From positions 32,282,620 through 32,346,619 of the forward strand of contig OZ026520.1 of NCBI GenBank assembly GCA_964019695.1: a DNA stretch of 64,000 bases, given 5' to 3'. Shown here piece after piece: positions 30,952-42,039 of this stretch; the first letter of the stretch is position 1, and every line of letters starts with the position of its first letter. The notes under the pieces were generated by a model, which saw only the letters and a program-made list of their open reading frames with translations, searched no databases and was not told where the DNA came from. This stretch comes from Loripinus fragilis (Eukaryota; Mollusca; Bivalvia; Lucinida; Lucinidae). The translations under genes and the position numbers were made by a program.

Positions 30952-33900
30952 ATGCAAAGTTCTTATTGCGGAAAGGATAAATTTCAGTATGACAGAAGTT
31001 CATTGCGGTTTAGCCTGCTCCTCAAAGGTTGTATAGAACCAAATCCTGGACCCCGTCGCCCAAAGTTCCCCTGTACAGTGTGCTCTAAAGCATGTAAAAC
31101 TGAATGTATAGCATGTGATGAGTGTAACCAATGGGTGCACCGAACCTGCATTGGTATGTCAACAACTGAATTCAGTCTTCTTGGTCGGAGCGAAGAAACC
31201 TGGTCCTGCCCATCCTGTGCCAGTATTAACAATTCATCACGTATCTACTCAGTACCTGAGGCAGATGAACAAGATGCATCACAGTCACTCAACTACTCAG
31301 CACACCCTTCAAGGCTGGACAGCATCTCAGATATATCTTTTCCTGCAAGAAGTAGCACAAGTACAGATCAATCCTATATATCATCTCTTAACAACAGTAG
31401 AGACCCAATCCTGACGTCTTCACCCAAACAAGTCAGACAATCCAAACACCAGCAGAAGTCACTTAGGATACTGAATATAAATTTCCAAAGCCTCCGGAAG
31501 AAAGGGAAACTACTTGAAGCCATCATCATTGATGCAGACCCTGATATCATACTAGGGACGGAGACCTGGCTTGACAATTCTATTGCCTCAAGTGAGATTT
31601 TGCCAAATGATTTGGGTTACGACATACAGAGGCGTGACAGACCTGGAGATCCACATGGTGGAGTACTTATAGCTGCTAAGAGATGCTACATGTTGAGCAA
31701 CATACATTGTGCACAAGACATTGAGTTAATTAGTGGTACAATCAAGCTTAGTGGGAATAAATCTTTAACTGTTGTTACTTATTACAGACCGCCCAACAAA
31801 ACAGATGAGATGTATTTGACCACCTCAAACCAGGAAATCTCAGACCTAAAGAGACAATGCAAGAACAGCATATTCCTTGTAGGAGGGGACTTCAACCTCC
31901 CAGACATCAACTGGTCAGACACCTCCATAGAGGGCAGCCAATACCCATCAAGGGTAAACCAAGCAACCCTAGACATGGTCGTCGAAAACAACCTTGAGCA
32001 ACTGGTAGATTTCCCCACCAGGAAGAGCAAAACACTGGATCTTATATTTTCTTCCCATCCATCATACATGGAGAGATGCAAACCATTGCCATCAATTGGA
32101 AATAGCGACCATGATATCGTTCTCTTGGACACCTCTATTCAAGTACGTCGCCCAAAGCCACCTCGGCGGAAGATCTATCTGTGGAAAAGTGCAGACATCA
32201 ATGGTATCCAGGAGGACTTGACACATTTTGCAGCTGACTTCAAAGACAGACAGTTTGATTCTGTGAACTCGATGTGGGATTCATTCAAGGAACAAATCCA
32301 CAAGAGTATGGACAGAAGAGTCCCAAGCAAGATGACCCTGGCACGCCATACCCACCCATGGATGAATGGAAGAATAAGAAGACTGATCAGACGGAAACAG
32401 CGAGCACACAAGAAAGCAAGAACAACAGGCATAAAACGGGACATGGACAGATACAGACGACTACAGCATGACGTCCAATTCCAGATCAGGTCAGCTCATA
32501 AAGACTTCATGAAAACTGCTGTCAGTGATACCTTCAAGGATAATCCAAAGAAGTTTTGGTCATTTGTGAAGAATACCGGACAAGAAGCTACTGGAGTTTC
32601 CCCACTTAAAAACAAGGATGGTTTCCTCAAGAGCGACAGCACCAGCAAGGCCAACATCCTTAACGATCAATTTGTGTCAGTTTTCACGAAAGAAGATACC
32701 AGCTCACTCCCAGACAAAGGCCCAAGCCCATATCCTAGCATGCCCATCATAGAAGTCAACTGGAAAGGAGTTCACAAACTTCTCAAGGGATTGAAACCAT
32801 TCAAGGCCACGGGACCAGACTCTATCCCAGCATTTATTCTTAAAGCGGCAGCTGATGAACTAGCCCCAATACTAGCAAGGATATACCAGACTTCGCTCGA
32901 TACCGGACAGGTCCCATCTGATTGGAGAGATGCCTGGATTGTTCCAGTTTTCAAGAAGGGAGACAAGCACAAGGCAGCCAACTATCGCCCTGTTTCACTA
33001 ACGTCCATCACTTGCAAACTACTGGAGCATATCATCCACAGCAATGTCATGGCACATTTTGACAAGCATCACATCCTAAAGGATCACCAACATGGCTTTC
33101 GGAAAAGGCGCTCTTGCGAAACACAGCTTACTGTAACTATACAAGAGATCGCATCTCGTCTCTCCAAAGGAAATCAAGTAGACATCATCCTGCTAGACTT
33201 CGCGAAAGCATTTGATAAAGTGCCATACTCCAGACTTCTCCACAAGCTAGATTTCTATGGAGTTCGGGACCAGACAAGCACTTGGATAAGATCTTTCCTT
33301 GAGAATCGCAAACAGGAAGTTGTATTGGATGGTTCACACTCAGACCGGTCAGATGTCTTATCTGGAGTTCCCCAGGGAACAGTACTCGGGCCCCTCTTAT
33401 TCTTGGCCTACATTAACGACATGCAGGAGTCCCTACGATCATCAGACTGTAGACTATTCGCAGATGACAGCCTACTCTATTGCGTTGTGAATAAAGCCAG
33501 TGACTGCAAGCTCCTCCAACAAGATCTCACTGCACTTGAACAATGGGAAGCAACATGGCAGATGAGCTTCAACCCCAGTAAGTGTACCGTCATCAGGGTC
33601 AGTACAGGCAGGAGGCACAAGTTCCAGTCAACATACACGCTACATGGGCAAACTTTGGATGTTGTTGATGGCAGCAAATACCTTGGAGTTACGGTCACAG
33701 ACAACCTTTCATGGTCCAAGCACGTCTCCGATACAGCCGGCAAAGCCCACCGCTCCCTGGGATTCCTGCGAAGGAACTTTAAGCACTGCTCCAGACAAGT
33801 CAAAGCAGCTACCTATACTTCTGTTGTTAGACCAGTCCTGGAGTATGCAGCTCCTGTGTGGGACCCTTATCGACAAGCTGATATAAAGGCACTTGAACAA

Positions 33901-34173
33901 GTCCAGCGCAGGGCAGCTCGCTATGTGTACAACGACTACACATCACGTACACCTGGATGCGTCACAGAGATGGTCAAAGAGCTTGGTTGGGAAAGCCTAC
34001 AGGACAGACGCCAGATCTCCAGACTCAGCCTTCTCTACAAAGCACATCATGGTTTAGTGGACATAGACAAGGCAACCTACTTAAAACCAGGTGACAGCCG
34101 CACAAGAAGCCACACAGGATTCTATCAGGAACACACTGCGCATGAGGTCTATCACAACTCCTTCTTCCCCTGA
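30952..34173 (+). CDS. LINE polyprotein: 2A-like, PHD finger, AP endonuclease, reverse transcriptase
   Basis: 1073 residues from the only in-frame ATG after an upstream stop at 30907. Domains in order: 2A-like motif GCIEPNPGP (26-34); PHD finger with pairs C41/C44, C55/C58, H63/C66 and C86/C89; Ser/Thr-rich linker (90-165); AP-type endonuclease with N177, E204 (GTETW), GGDFN (311-315) and SDH (385-387); reverse transcriptase with NYRPVSL (677-683), LDFAKAFD (D749), GVPQGTVLGP (805-814) and FADD (836-839); then the LEYAAPVWDP and QVQRRAARYV C-terminal region. The protein nicks target DNA and copies its own RNA there. All catalytic motifs are intact. The frame ends at TGA 34171-34173, where the family continues. 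Confidence 0.95.
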   Translation: MQSSYCGKDKFQYDRSSLRFSLLLKGCIEPNPGPRRPKFPCTVCSKACKTECIACDECNQWVHRTCIGMSTTEFSLLGRSEETWSCPSCASINNSSRIYSVPEADEQDASQSLNYSAHPSRLDSISDISFPARSSTSTDQSYISSLNNSRDPILTSSPKQVRQSKHQQKSLRILNINFQSLRKKGKLLEAIIIDADPDIILGTETWLDNSIASSEILPNDLGYDIQRRDRPGDPHGGVLIAAKRCYMLSNIHCAQDIELISGTIKLSGNKSLTVVTYYRPPNKTDEMYLTTSNQEISDLKRQCKNSIFLVGGDFNLPDINWSDTSIEGSQYPSRVNQATLDMVVENNLEQLVDFPTRKSKTLDLIFSSHPSYMERCKPLPSIGNSDHDIVLLDTSIQVRRPKPPRRKIYLWKSADINGIQEDLTHFAADFKDRQFDSVNSMWDSFKEQIHKSMDRRVPSKMTLARHTHPWMNGRIRRLIRRKQRAHKKARTTGIKRDMDRYRRLQHDVQFQIRSAHKDFMKTAVSDTFKDNPKKFWSFVKNTGQEATGVSPLKNKDGFLKSDSTSKANILNDQFVSVFTKEDTSSLPDKGPSPYPSMPIIEVNWKGVHKLLKGLKPFKATGPDSIPAFILKAAADELAPILARIYQTSLDTGQVPSDWRDAWIVPVFKKGDKHKAANYRPVSLTSITCKLLEHIIHSNVMAHFDKHHILKDHQHGFRKRRSCETQLTVTIQEIASRLSKGNQVDIILLDFAKAFDKVPYSRLLHKLDFYGVRDQTSTWIRSFLENRKQEVVLDGSHSDRSDVLSGVPQGTVLGPLLFLAYINDMQESLRSSDCRLFADDSLLYCVVNKASDCKLLQQDLTALEQWEATWQMSFNPSKCTVIRVSTGRRHKFQSTYTLHGQTLDVVDGSKYLGVTVTDNLSWSKHVSDTAGKAHRSLGFLRRNFKHCSRQVKAATYTSVVRPVLEYAAPVWDPYRQADIKALEQVQRRAARYVYNDYTSRTPGCVTEMVKELGWESLQDRRQISRLSLLYKAHHGLVDIDKATYLKPGDSRTRSHTGFYQEHTAHEVYHNSFFP
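31027..31053 (+). other. 2A-like ribosome-skipping motif
   Basis: Residues 26-34 of the LINE protein read GCIEPNPGP after a leucine-rich run (FSLLLK). The family consensus is D(V/I)ExNPGP; here Cys replaces the Asp. In known 2A peptides translation skips the bond between the last Gly and Pro, which here would release a 33-residue leader from the PHD-endonuclease-RT protein. 2A-like sequences at this N-terminal position are established for some animal APE-type LINEs. Activity of the Cys variant is not known to me. Confidence 0.8.
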
Positions 34174-34272
34174 ACAATCCGGGATTGGAACAGACTACCA
34201 AACAGTGTCACCTCAGTGCCCTCCGTGGATGGCTTCCGTGCCTGCCTGTTGACCAGGCTAGGCCCAGCCTAA
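34174..34272 (+). pseudogene. Read-through C-terminal end of the LINE ORF
   Basis: After the TGA the same frame stays open for 32 codons, TIRDWNRLPNSVTSVPS then VDGFRACLLTRLGPA, closing at TAA 34270-34272. The DWNRLP motif is the usual C-terminal block of this LINE group, so the TGA is a premature stop, probably CGA to TGA (Arg) by CpG decay. Confidence 0.8.
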
Positions 34273-34412
34273 ACCATGACCAGATACCATTTTCATCATA
34301 CCTGTAAATAGTTTTATGGTTTTATCGACTGTTCTGGGACATTGTTTTTACCCGCCATGCTCATGTCCCGCTGGACCAATTACGTTCTTAGATGATCCCG
34401 GTCCAATATATG

Positions 34413-34430
34413 GAAGAAGAAGAAGAAGAA
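34413..34430 (+). repeat. (GAA)6 3' tail of the LINE
   Basis: Six GAA units directly follow ...CCAATATATG. Short microsatellite tails are usual for LINEs that lack poly(A). Confidence 0.75.
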
Positions 34431-35156
34431 TAAGGAACTTGGACATATCCCCCCTTTAATATGTTCTTTAATGCATTCCTTTTGCAGGAGAAGTGCATGT
34501 GCTTGCAGGACGAGTGTAAATTGTAAGTTACTCGTCCTGCAGGACAAGTGCAATATTAAAATATTTTTGTCCCCTGGCTGAGACCAAACTTTTAAGAAAA
34601 TCATTACTTGTTATTAGAAGGATATGATTCTTTAGCAGATTTACAAAGAATTTGTTACAGTCAAATTTTATCTTAGAAAAATTGCTATAGAAGAAATATA
34701 ATAGATCAATATTAGAAATTAAAATGCACCTTGAAACATAAATATGTTAATAAACGGATAAAAACGTTATCATCAAATCCTAAACCATGTGAGCGCACTT
34801 GATTAGCACGTAGGATACAGTTACTGCTCAATCGACAAGTATTAGCTTTTCAATAAAGGTGGCGGTCGCTTTAGCCCTATCGTTGTATATATTTTTGCAC
34901 ACTGCAGCTCCTTTTGCACTACTTGAGCTTGTCCACGTACATTTGTTCCAAGTTCTTATTTTTAATGTCCGAGTTGTGTTTTTATTTATTTTTTCACCAT
35001 TTGACACATGCTTTGTAGATAGACAACTACATTGATACTTACTTGTAGTCTTACTTGTAGTCATCGGGAAACTTATTAAGCCCCAAAGGCTTGTTTTTCC
35101 CCTCTGCTCTCTTGTTTTCTTGTCGTCGCTTCCGGTTATTGTGTTACATAATAAAG

Positions 35157-35390
35157 TTAGTAAATTTCTGATAAGTCATATCTTGAGTTTTCCCATAACT
35201 TGTCCAGTTTAGTTTTGAATTCCAACACGGTTTTTGAATTTACTATTTCTGATGGTAAATTGTTCCACACTGGGATAGTTCTCATTGCAAATGAATTCAA
35301 GCTGATAGATTTATTAACTCGAGGTTTACTCAGTTTTAAATTGTGTCCTCTTAATTGGCTGTTGTCCGTGAATGTAAAAAACTTACATTT
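35157..35390 (-). pseudogene. LINE reverse-transcriptase C-terminal fragment
   Basis: The minus strand reads FTFTDNSQLRGHNLKLSKPR, then VWNNLPSEIVNSKTVLEFK and LDKLWENSRYDLSEIY-stop. RGH-LKL-KPR and WN-LP--IV are the CR1-type C-terminal blocks. A stop lies immediately upstream in the same frame, so this is a dead 5'-truncated copy. Confidence 0.75.
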
Positions 35391-35454
35391 TCATGTAAAG
35401 CAAAAAGTATCCCAAATTGACCTTGCTACAAAAATGTATATAATAGTTTTTTAA

Positions 35455-36665
35455 TTAAGTTTAAACGTATTTATTGCCAATATAAAGCAAGGGGTCGGGC
35501 CACAAGTTTTTCCAATATTAGTTACGACCCTTCCCCTACAGTATACATACAAAGCATTACATAGACAATGGCGAACATATTTTTTAAGAACAAAGTAATG
35601 ATAATCGTTTTCTTAAATTGAGCTAAATGATATAATTTTATTGATGGTAGTGGAAATGAGAATGAATGATTGGACTTTGTTGGGGTAGTATCAGTGTGTT
35701 TCAAAGTTCAGGTGCCACGCGTTTTATTTTGCTTAATTTTATACGAAGTGAAGTTTAGATAAGTTAGTATCTGATGTTTTTTATCGTCAATATAAGTCAA
35801 TCAAAGCGGTTTGAGTTTTTAATAAAAGTGTGAACAGATTCAAAGATAATTTATTTTCTGCATCGGTAAGATTTGGATTTCCATATAACAGTATTTCTAG
35901 TCTTAGTGGGAGAAATTTCTCAAGGAATCAAATAAAACCAAGCGTTGGATAGTATGTTTGTGACATCTAAGTAAGTAGTGTTCAGCGTTTTCGGGTTCAA
36001 CTTGACAGCTACAAGTTGGGTCAGGACGCAAAAAGTTGTTAAATAAATCGAGATTCAAATTTCTGCAGTTGTTGCAAATTCTTGCGTGCAGAACAGATAA
36101 ACGCCTATTGCCAGATATATAATAACTTGGTACTTTGGAGTTAATAGCAAAAGGCTTTTTCATCTGATACTTGAATGAATGAAGAGTACTTGAATCTTTG
36201 AGGCTGTTATCGGCTGCATTCCAAAGTGTTATTGCTGACGGGATACATGATTTCTTGAAAATTTCAGTACGTGCAAATGGGACTGAGTAGTAATTCATAT
36301 TACGAAGAGGATAATTCTAAATGTTTCTCACTAATGGTGGCATAAGATCAGAGATGTATGTTGGCAATAAGTCAGAATGAGCTTTAAACATGAAGCTTAA
36401 TTTTTGCTGTCTTCTTCTTTTAGCAAGCGAGAGCCAGCCACATTCATTATACAGCTTGTCCAAAGAAACAGATCTGGTTAATCCCGTTACGATGCGGGCA
36501 GCCTCATTTTGAATTTTATCGAGAATATCAGAATTATGGGCTGCACAACCATCCCAAACAATAGAGGCATACTACAAGACTGGCAATAGATACGAAAAAT
36601 ATATTTGATTGAGAGCGTTCCGACTGAATGAGAATTTAAGTTTTCGCATATCGTATATAATAGCT
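35455..36665 (-). pseudogene. LINE C-terminal half plus 3' non-coding end
   Basis: The minus strand from about 36650 reads MRKLKFSFSRNALNQIYF, then ASIVWDGCAAHNSDIL, QNEAARIVTGLTRSV, MNYYSVPFARTEIFKK, SAITLWNAADNSL and the cysteine block CSCQVEPENAEHYLLRCH, ending at 35900. Two in-frame stops break it (36574-36572 where LEYA is expected, and 36319-36317). About 440 bp of 3' non-coding sequence follows, to an AATAAA-like end near 35460. This is a different family from the intact LINE. Confidence 0.75.
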
Positions 36666-36669
36666 AAAT

Positions 36670-37620
36670 ATCATGCTATGGTCACTATTAGAATATTAAT
36701 TGGCACAAGTTTCCGATGGTACATACCAAGTTTCAGAGTCATTGGCCTAATAGCTAGCTGATTTCATAGGCCTTCCGTACTTTTCCGGATTTCCACTGGG
36801 ACTCAAGTTACATGTACTTATATCACATGACTACCTCAGCCAACCAAAATGTATTCCGTTACCATGAGACCGAGCAGCCCTGTGCTCGATGCCAAGATCA
36901 AAATACCAAAAGCATTCTGTTTTGTAAAGAAACAAGCTTATATATATTGCATACAAAGTGAGGATTAGTTGTAAGGGACCACTTACTGTTGATTCAAGAT
37001 ATCTTGGCTCAAAGAAACCGTAAGGTGGATTTTACCAATACATCAATATAGGCAGCTTCTTCTTCATGTTCTTTGATATGTAGGATATTAAGAGATATAT
37101 GCGTGATGCATTTTCCAATCAATCTGTGTGGTGTAGAGGATAACGTTGAGAACTATCAATCATATTTGATTTCATGTTGTGCGGTTATCGTGTTCGAGTC
37201 TTATGAACTCCTTTTTTTTCGTTTTGCCATTCGTATCTCAATCTCCCTCATGATTTCCATGCTCATATATGCTTTCATTTACTTTTTCACTGCGCATACT
37301 TCTCTTGGCTGTAGAAAATGTCTAAAAGGAAGGCTATTCAATCGCAAACCAGACAAATTACTGCCACTGACCCAATATAGGATACTTGATGCTGCGCATG
37401 TTATTTTAAAAGTTCACGTAAAAGATGCCATGAATGATGCACTATTTGCACCATTATCAAATTATAGCATTGACCAGTGTATCAAACAAAATCGTGCATA
37501 AAAGCTGATTCGTAGAAGGTGGTTTTCGTACCTCGGAAGACATGAAGCGACAGAATGGAGCTTAGTGACTTTGACAAGTGTGAAATATGTATACATTATA
37601 AAATCACACACAAACAAGAC
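36670..37620. other. Unassigned stretch
   Basis: It includes a 142-codon plus-strand frame (37073-37501), hydrophobic in the middle, that resembles no protein I know and has no splice or promoter context. Treated as chance. Confidence 0.4.
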
Positions 37621-37639
37621 AACAAACTATAAATAATAA

Positions 37640-37745
37640 AAAAAGATCTTTGGTTTTGGGTTTCGAACCACTATCTCTTCATTACTCTTCAAAAAGATAA
37701 AACCAATATGTATGTGCGCCCTACCGTTTGAGCTAGCAGTACGAA
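37640..37745 (-). mobile_element. Second type of tRNA-like element
   Basis: The minus strand reads TAGCTCAAACGGTAGGGCGC (A-box-like) and, about 45 nt on, GTGGTTCGAAACCC (B-box-like). This differs from the main SINE head. It looks like a tRNA-derived SINE head and not a working tRNA: the arms do not fold properly and an A-rich flank follows. Confidence 0.45.
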
Positions 37746-37789
37746 GCCGTTTAAAATTCAATTTGTGATATAAACTGCCAATCATGGTT

Positions 37790-38250
37790 GGCAACTTTGC
37801 TTTCCTCTTTAATTGCACGCCGTTGGGTCGGACTTCAGACTCTATGATGGTTCTGACTTAAAGACTTATCTATTGATGAGATGGTAGGGGCCTGATGCTT
37901 TGGCTGTTTGTCGGCCCACTGGGGTTTACCTGTTGGATTTCTTTTGCTCCGGTATTCAGTTTTATTTACTGTTGAGTCCTTATCTTTGCTTTATCTCTTT
38001 GTTATATCTTGATTTATATGTTTTAGGAGATGATGCATTGATAAGTTAGGGGTCCTTCATGCAAACCAAATATCTATGTGTCTTGATCAACATCAGAATT
38101 TAGGGTGAGGTTGGCGCCGTTAAAACGGTTTAAGCGCTCTCGTTTGTGGTGTCGTACTGTGAGTTTGTCACTTTCCCATTGGTATCCTGGGTCAGGTGTG
38201 GTACTTGATTGTATCGATTCCTGATCTTTGCACCCTTACTTACTTTGTTA
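37790..38250. repeat. R1 repeat, inverted partial copy
   Basis: CTTTCCTCTTTAATTGCACG, CCCACTGGGGTTTACC and TCCCATTGGTATCCTGGGTC. The last part matches 46300-46400 in reverse. Confidence 0.65.
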
Positions 38251-38844
38251 TAATTATACCGTTAGTATAAAATAGCTAGATATTATGCTATGGTCATGTC
38301 ATATTTTGATCATGATATAATTGGCCCAAGTGTCTGATGGTACATTACATTTTACATGTAGTTTCAAAGTCATTGGCCTAATGGTTGAGGAGCAGATTGA
38401 TGAGGCTATTTACCAAATATGGTTGTGTCTCGATGATATGACCTGGACACTTTATGCAAACTTTTGTGTCCTCATGCCAAGGAGGAACTGTATGAAATAT
38501 TAGCTTAATTAACTCAGTGGCTTCTGGGAAGATTCTTAATGCGCAGTACTTATTTGGTAGCTTTGATATTAAGTCCATTCCAAGCTGCTGTACTCATAGG
38601 GAAAGAACAGCATCTTGGATCATCTGTATGTGCATTTGGAGGTTGATACTGAAAAGGATGAGAAGTCCTGCTCCCTTTCCTGGTCTCCAGCAAGTACCTA
38701 CTCTTTTTAAAGTGATAATGACCAGGAAATGCCAAAAGCACAGACCACAGACAATCCATGGAACCGCGAATAATAGTCACAGAACACAAACAGCCAAACA
38801 ATAACAATAAGAACACCATTAAAGCTAAGCAACCAGAGTACAGT

Positions 38845-38985
38845 CTCAAACTCAAACTTGAGAACAGTCTCAAACTCAAAATAAAGTGCAATGATTAGAT
38901 GCATGCGGACATGTGTCCGCAAGTAGCCAATCATTGCATTTTAGTTGGTTTGAGAATGAACCTTTATAACCTCATGGCCAGGTCT
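38845..38985. mobile_element. Pal-7 MITE copy
   Basis: CTCAAACTCAAAATAAAGTG ... GCGGACATGTGTCCGCAAG ... TTTATAACCTCATGGCC. Confidence 0.7.
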
Positions 38986-39189
38986 CCCTCCCTCGACAAG
39001 AGAAAGGGCACAAAAAACTACATGCCAAAAGATGGGCTCAACAACACTAAAGGCGCACCCACAACAAGAGCATGGCCACCGAAGGCCTTAAATTAATTTT
39101 GCTGTTCAAATCTTTGTCTTTAATGCACTGTTTATGCCAGTGTTGAATTGTATGCCATTTTTTCCCTTTAGATAAGATTCTTTGGATTA

Positions 39190-39840
39190 TAATCCAGGCC
39201 GCACGGTATGGTAACAAGACATTTCGCGTCCAAAATAGTAAGTGGGTATGATCAGGAAATACCACAATCACAAACTGCAGACAAACCCATGACACCGCGA
39301 GGAAGAACCACACAACAATCAAGAGACACCAAGAAGACAAACTAAGCAAACCAACCAGCTCTCTCTTCTCCATCAAGATGATTGCAAAACTAGAATGGAC
39401 ATAAAGTAATGTACAGCAAAACATAGAACGATTACAGACTCCCACAATCAATGGGATGACAATAAACATCAAGTCAACAACAACAGATCCAGGGGGGGGG
39501 GGGGGAGGGGGCTCAAATGCATTTTACTTGTACTAAACCTTCGCCCTAAAATCTGCTGTTGTTGAAGTACAAGAAATGTTCAGCTCGCATGGAAGCCTTC
39601 TAACTACTGCAATGTATCATCACGGAGAAACACTCTAATCAAATTAACACACTATGATGAAATAAAGAAAAGGGCTCACGACTCACAATTAGTCAGAGCT
39701 AAAGAAAACCTCAAGTTGAGCCACGGTGGACCCAGCTATAGATAAGCATCAGGCACCAACCCACCGTTTAAAGCTTTACGTCAGAGCCGGCATAGAGTCT
39801 GAGGCCTGACCCACCGGGTGTTAGTACACAATTACAGTCT
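39190..39840. repeat. Dispersed non-coding repeat R1, copy 1
   Basis: Shares with 47730-48370 GTATGATCAGGAAATACCAC, AGTACAAGAAATGTTCAGCT, CACGGTGGACCCAGCTA and GAGTCTGAGGCCTGACCCAC. Open frames inside it are conserved only as DNA. It holds a G run at 39494-39505. Confidence 0.75.
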
Positions 39841-40295
39841 TCCGGTTTGGTAGCCCACGAAAATAGTACCTTTAGAAATTTAGCACTTGCCGTTTCTGGG
39901 CCCTTTATGGCGTAAATGGGTGCTTTATTCGACTTTAAATGTACATGTGATTCAACATTGGTCTATGTTTGTCAGGCTGATGCAGAAAAATGCATCTTTG
40001 TGTGGACTATTTTGTCACAGACTCCCCGGCGCACTCCCCAGGTAACGTCTGACACGGGTCGGATTTCAGCCCGGATTTTTTGACTGTTCCCCAAAGAACG
40101 GAGAATGCTGAGAAAACGAGATTATCAAGGTAGGTTGTCTTTTCACTTTTTTGATAGGTGAATGACAGATCTTGCCACTCACAGACAGAAAAAAGTCCAA
40201 GCAATGTCCTGGAAAAATTTGCAGATGCTCGAATTCTGCCTTTTTACATGGAGTTGAATGGGACCGATTAATTGTGCACCGAACCCACCGTCGTG

Positions 40296-40405
40296 CAAGA
40301 CGTTTCCCCCCCTAGTCGTTTCCCCCTAGCCGTTTCACCTCTATTTTCAACCCTGGTCGTTTCGCCCCCATACCCTAGCCGTTCTCCCCCATATCATTTC
40401 CTCCC
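40296..40405. repeat. Imperfect short repeat, CCTAGTCGTTTCCCCC type
   Basis: Five to six units of about 17-20 bp (CTAGTCGTTTCCCCC, CTAGCCGTTTCACC, CTGGTCGTTTCGCCCCC, CTAGCCGTTCTCCCCC). Confidence 0.65.
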
Positions 40406-40479
40406 ATTTTCACGTATATGTCATTTATTCAAACTGTATTCTTACTGTATCCAAGGCATTGTATAATCGATCGATTCTT

Positions 40480-40690
40480 GGGCCCTTTATGGTCCTCTTT
40501 CATTGAACTGGTGCTGTCTGGTATGCGCAAGAGGATAGGCATAACAGGCTGGTTCAAATTTAGTTGGCTTATCTTTCCAGAACGTGTTTAATCTGTTCTT
40601 AAACTTGTTGATTGTATCTGATGATAAAAACGTTCTCGAATAGACTAGTCCATTCATTGATATCTCTTTGCTAGAAAAGTTGTTTTCTGG
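40480..40690 (-). pseudogene. LINE C-terminal fragment
   Basis: The minus strand encodes ...NKFKNRLNTFWKDKPTKFEP then ACYAYPLAHTRQHQFNERG, the usual F--RL--FWKD-P tail of CR1-like LINEs. The preceding W-SL part sits in another frame, so at least one frameshift has occurred. Confidence 0.6.
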
Positions 40691-40775
40691 AAAAACGGAT
40701 CCTTCAGAAATAGAGAGAACCTACAATAAAAGAAAACAGCAAACTCGGTTTAATTAAGTCTGTTCATGAGAACTA

Positions 40776-40930
40776 ATGCACCAGTCATTTGTATGCCCCG
40801 CCCCCTCGAGGCCGCGGAATAGCGGGGCTTTTAACTTTTCAATTTCCAAAGTCCTGCTAAAAGCCCTGCACTTTGGGGCCAAATTTGAGGTAAAATCCGT
40901 GCTCAATGCCCCCGCCCACCAGGGATTGAC
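40776..40930. repeat. Repeat with ATGCACCAGTCATT end, reversed partner at 41690-41785
   Basis: ATGCACCAGTCATTTGTATG, GCCCCGCCCCC and AAAGCCCTGCACTTTGGGGC. The partner ends GGCATAGAAATGACTGGTGC. Between them lie repeat pieces and the SINE at 41241. Confidence 0.6.
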
Positions 40931-41240
40931 AATTATGAATAACAACAAATGACCTAAATCATTTGATTAAGCTTTCCATCTTTCCCCTATCCTATGGTGG
41001 TGCCACATGAAATTTGGCTTCAGTTGCCCAGTGGTGTAGATAATTTATGAGTACTCTGTCCATGGCATAACACAGGAACTAAAAGAGGTATCAACTTGAA
41101 TCTTCAATGGTAGATATATTTCGATGATTAGAGAACCAGTGGTCAAGAACCATAACTCTCTTTTGCATAATTTAGAAGTTATTTTCCTTTGCTTTAATTG
41201 AATTTTGTCCAGGGCATAACATTAACACTACTAGAGATAT

Positions 41241-41442
41241 GGGAGCGCAGTGGCTCAGTGGTAGAGTGCTTGACTCAAGACCGAGGGGCCGCGGGTTCGA
41301 GCCTCACCCGTGTCACTGTGTTGTGGTCCTTGAGCAAGACACATTTATCCTAGCTTAGTACTGGTTAAACCCAGGAAGACCCGTCCCTGTTTAACTGAAA
41401 GATTGTTGATGGGACGTAAAGAATCAAATCAAACAAACAAAA
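41241..41442 (+). mobile_element. SINE with 14-bp target duplication
   Basis: Starts GGGAGCGCAGTGGCTCAGTGG, B box GGTTCGAGCC, tail CAAACAAACAAAA. The direct repeat ACTACTAGAGATAT at 41227-41240 and 41443-41456 proves the borders. Confidence 0.9.
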
Positions 41443-42039
41443 ACTACTAGAGATATCAACTTCCACTCCTTATCGAACAACCCTATATTTGGGGAGCATC
41501 TATCGTTTCTACCGATTCTCTTGATTTCTGAATTATGAATCCATAGAGAGGTGGGGGGAGGGAGGAGTTCAGGTGATCTGGACCCTCCCCAGAAAATTAC
41601 AAGTATTATAGGTTTTTTTTCTGTTAAGAGGACCTTTCAGACAAGTTCTTTCAGTAGTGGCCTATTTAAGCGGGAAATTAAAACCCCGGCACATCTGGGA
41701 CACATCGTAGGTCAAATCCCGGCACTGAAGCCGTGCTATATCCCTGGCCCAAAAGGGGCAGGGCATAGAAATGACTGGTGCATAATGGAAAGTGCAATAA
41801 TTCTCACGCCCCCTAGCACCGGCTTAAGCGGTATTCTGAAGGACCAGAATATGAAAAAATATCAACACTATATCATTGTACGGGGAGAAGTTTTACTGAA
41901 TCCACGCTGCACAACGACAGCTGTTGCGACCTCTAAATAATCTGGAAAAACGAATCTTTCAGAAATAGAGAAAACCAATAATATAAGAAAACAGCAGACT
42001 CCGTCGTTTTATTGTGTCTGTTCACAAGAACTAAGTCCA

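Larger units (their letters stand above)
30704..34430 (+). mobile_element. Nearly full-length CR1/L2-like LINE with 2A-like motif
   Basis: A single-ORF non-LTR retrotransposon. A short 5' non-coding part precedes the ORF at 30952. The 3' non-coding part follows 34272 and ends in six GAA units (34413-34430). The left border is uncertain. A GGAAGAAGAA at 30694-30703 resembles the 3' tail and may mark the target site or a target duplication. The flanks are older dispersed repeats with GTCAAGGTCA modules. Clade placement (CR1/L2/Rex1 region of the APE-type LINEs) rests on domain order and motifs only. Confidence 0.85.

Noticed and set aside
37073..37501. 142-codon plus-strand frame with a hydrophobic middle
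   Set aside because: No known motif, no splice or promoter context, and it lies among decayed repeats in AT-rich DNA.
39047..39472. 141-codon minus-strand frame, similar to one at 47719-47970
   Set aside because: The similarity comes from the shared R1 repeat DNA. The frames break at different places, and the composition (many F, L, V, C) fits chance translation.
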